This document shows, in pieces, positions 38,742 to 38,860 of a stretch of 38,860 nt of DNA (position 1 is the first letter of the stretch; each line of letters starts with the position of its first letter). The translations under genes were made by a program, and so were the position numbers. Below the pieces are notes generated by a model. The model worked only from the letters and a program-made list of their open reading frames with translations. It did not search any database and had not been told where the DNA came from. Origin of the DNA: Patescibacteria group bacterium (GTDB taxonomy: Bacteria > Patescibacteriota > Microgenomatia > UBA8517); contig JALHYA010000010.1 of the NCBI GenBank assembly GCA_022868165.1, positions 64,375 to 103,234 of the forward strand, in the 5' to 3' direction.

Positions 38742-38826
38742 GCCGAGGTGGCGGAACGGTAGACGCGCAGGTCTCAAAAACCTGTGAGGGTAAAACCTCA
38801 TGAAGGTTCGACTCCTTTCCTCGGCA
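38742..38826 (+). tRNA. tRNA-Leu (anticodon CAA)
   Basis: The 85-base cloverleaf has the acceptor stem GCCGAGG with CCTCGGC, discriminator A, the anticodon arm CAGGT-CTCAAAA-ACCTG with anticodon CAA (reads UUG), and a long variable arm (GAGG...CCTC) typical of class II tRNA-Leu. The T arm contains GGTTCGACTCC with one G-U pair. The 3' CCA is not encoded. Confidence 0.95.
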
Positions 38827-38860
38827 CTGCGTCGAAGCTAAACTGTAGCTCGCGAATTCA

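Noticed and set aside
1-38860. Recoded UGA (as in Gracilibacteria and Absconditabacteria)
   Set aside because: UGA ends many genes here, often in ATGA overlaps, and no conserved protein continues through an in-frame UGA.
1-38860. CRISPR array, prophage or insertion sequence
   Set aside because: No evenly spaced identical repeats with unique spacers, no transposase, integrase or phage structural gene was found; the heptad arrays are far too short and degenerate for CRISPR.

Overview
The window reads as a gene-dense, roughly 40-45% GC chromosomal segment from a small-genome bacterium, most likely a member of the Patescibacteria / Candidate Phyla Radiation and probably Microgenomates-like. That placement is inference. 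It rests on very short intergenic gaps, many 1-4 base stop/start overlaps (ATGA, GTGA, TGATG), several translation proteins with missing domains (RF1, HisRS, EF-Ts, ProRS), and numerous small proteins I do not recognise. UGA is used freely as a stop, so the genetic code is ordinary.

Layout. 1-770 (minus): the N-terminal part of an O-antigen ligase/polymerase-like membrane protein, cut by the window edge. 816-6613 (plus): mreB with a structured leader, then mrdA (PBP2), dprA and topA. 6623-11585 (plus): a dTTP and one-carbon folate block of dut, a two-domain thyX, a deoxynucleoside kinase, tmk, glutamate formiminotransferase and a cyclodeaminase-like protein. 11572-16178 (plus): rpsB with a likely pseudoknot leader, tsf, frr, rseP, proS and an unknown gene. 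16175-21599 (plus): yvcK, a HIT protein, yqeY, ybeY, dnaX, an unknown gene, ybaB, recR and a disordered protein. 21604-26645 (plus): cysS, a HAD phosphatase, an unknown gene, a metal-type ABC ATPase and permease, and ychF. 26655-27307 (minus): an isolated GC-rich gene with its own promoter, structured leader and hairpin. 27350-31349 (plus): rpsF, ssb, rpsR, ctpA, htrA and an unknown gene bracketed by perfect 38-bp direct repeats. 31400-36265 (minus): rpmE, prfA and a P-loop-like gene form one unit; hisS and an EamA transporter form another; then a membrane-anchored surface-type protein. 36297-38315 (plus): a metallo-beta-lactamase-fold hydrolase and dnaB. 38338-38860: a small unknown minus-strand gene and tRNA-Leu(CAA).

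How it works together. dut, thyX and tmk carry dUTP to dTDP; the kinase would add salvage, and the folate pair could keep reduced folate available for ThyX. dnaX, recR, dprA, topA, ssb and dnaB serve replication and repair; mreB, mrdA and the ligase serve the envelope; the rest is largely translation and protein quality control.

Most notable: (1) a family of degenerate 7-bp repeats, mostly in palindromic arrays, at three loci, one of them in frame inside dnaX; (2) a promoter-plus-gene unit between 38-bp direct repeats at the 3' end of htrA; (3) a compositionally foreign GC-rich gene with two leader hairpins that share the same loop; (4) -10 boxes so close to start codons that most unlinked genes look leaderless, with structured leaders only at mreB, rpsB and the GC-rich gene. 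No stretch over 300 bases lacks a gene. All calls come from reading the sequence; no database search was possible.
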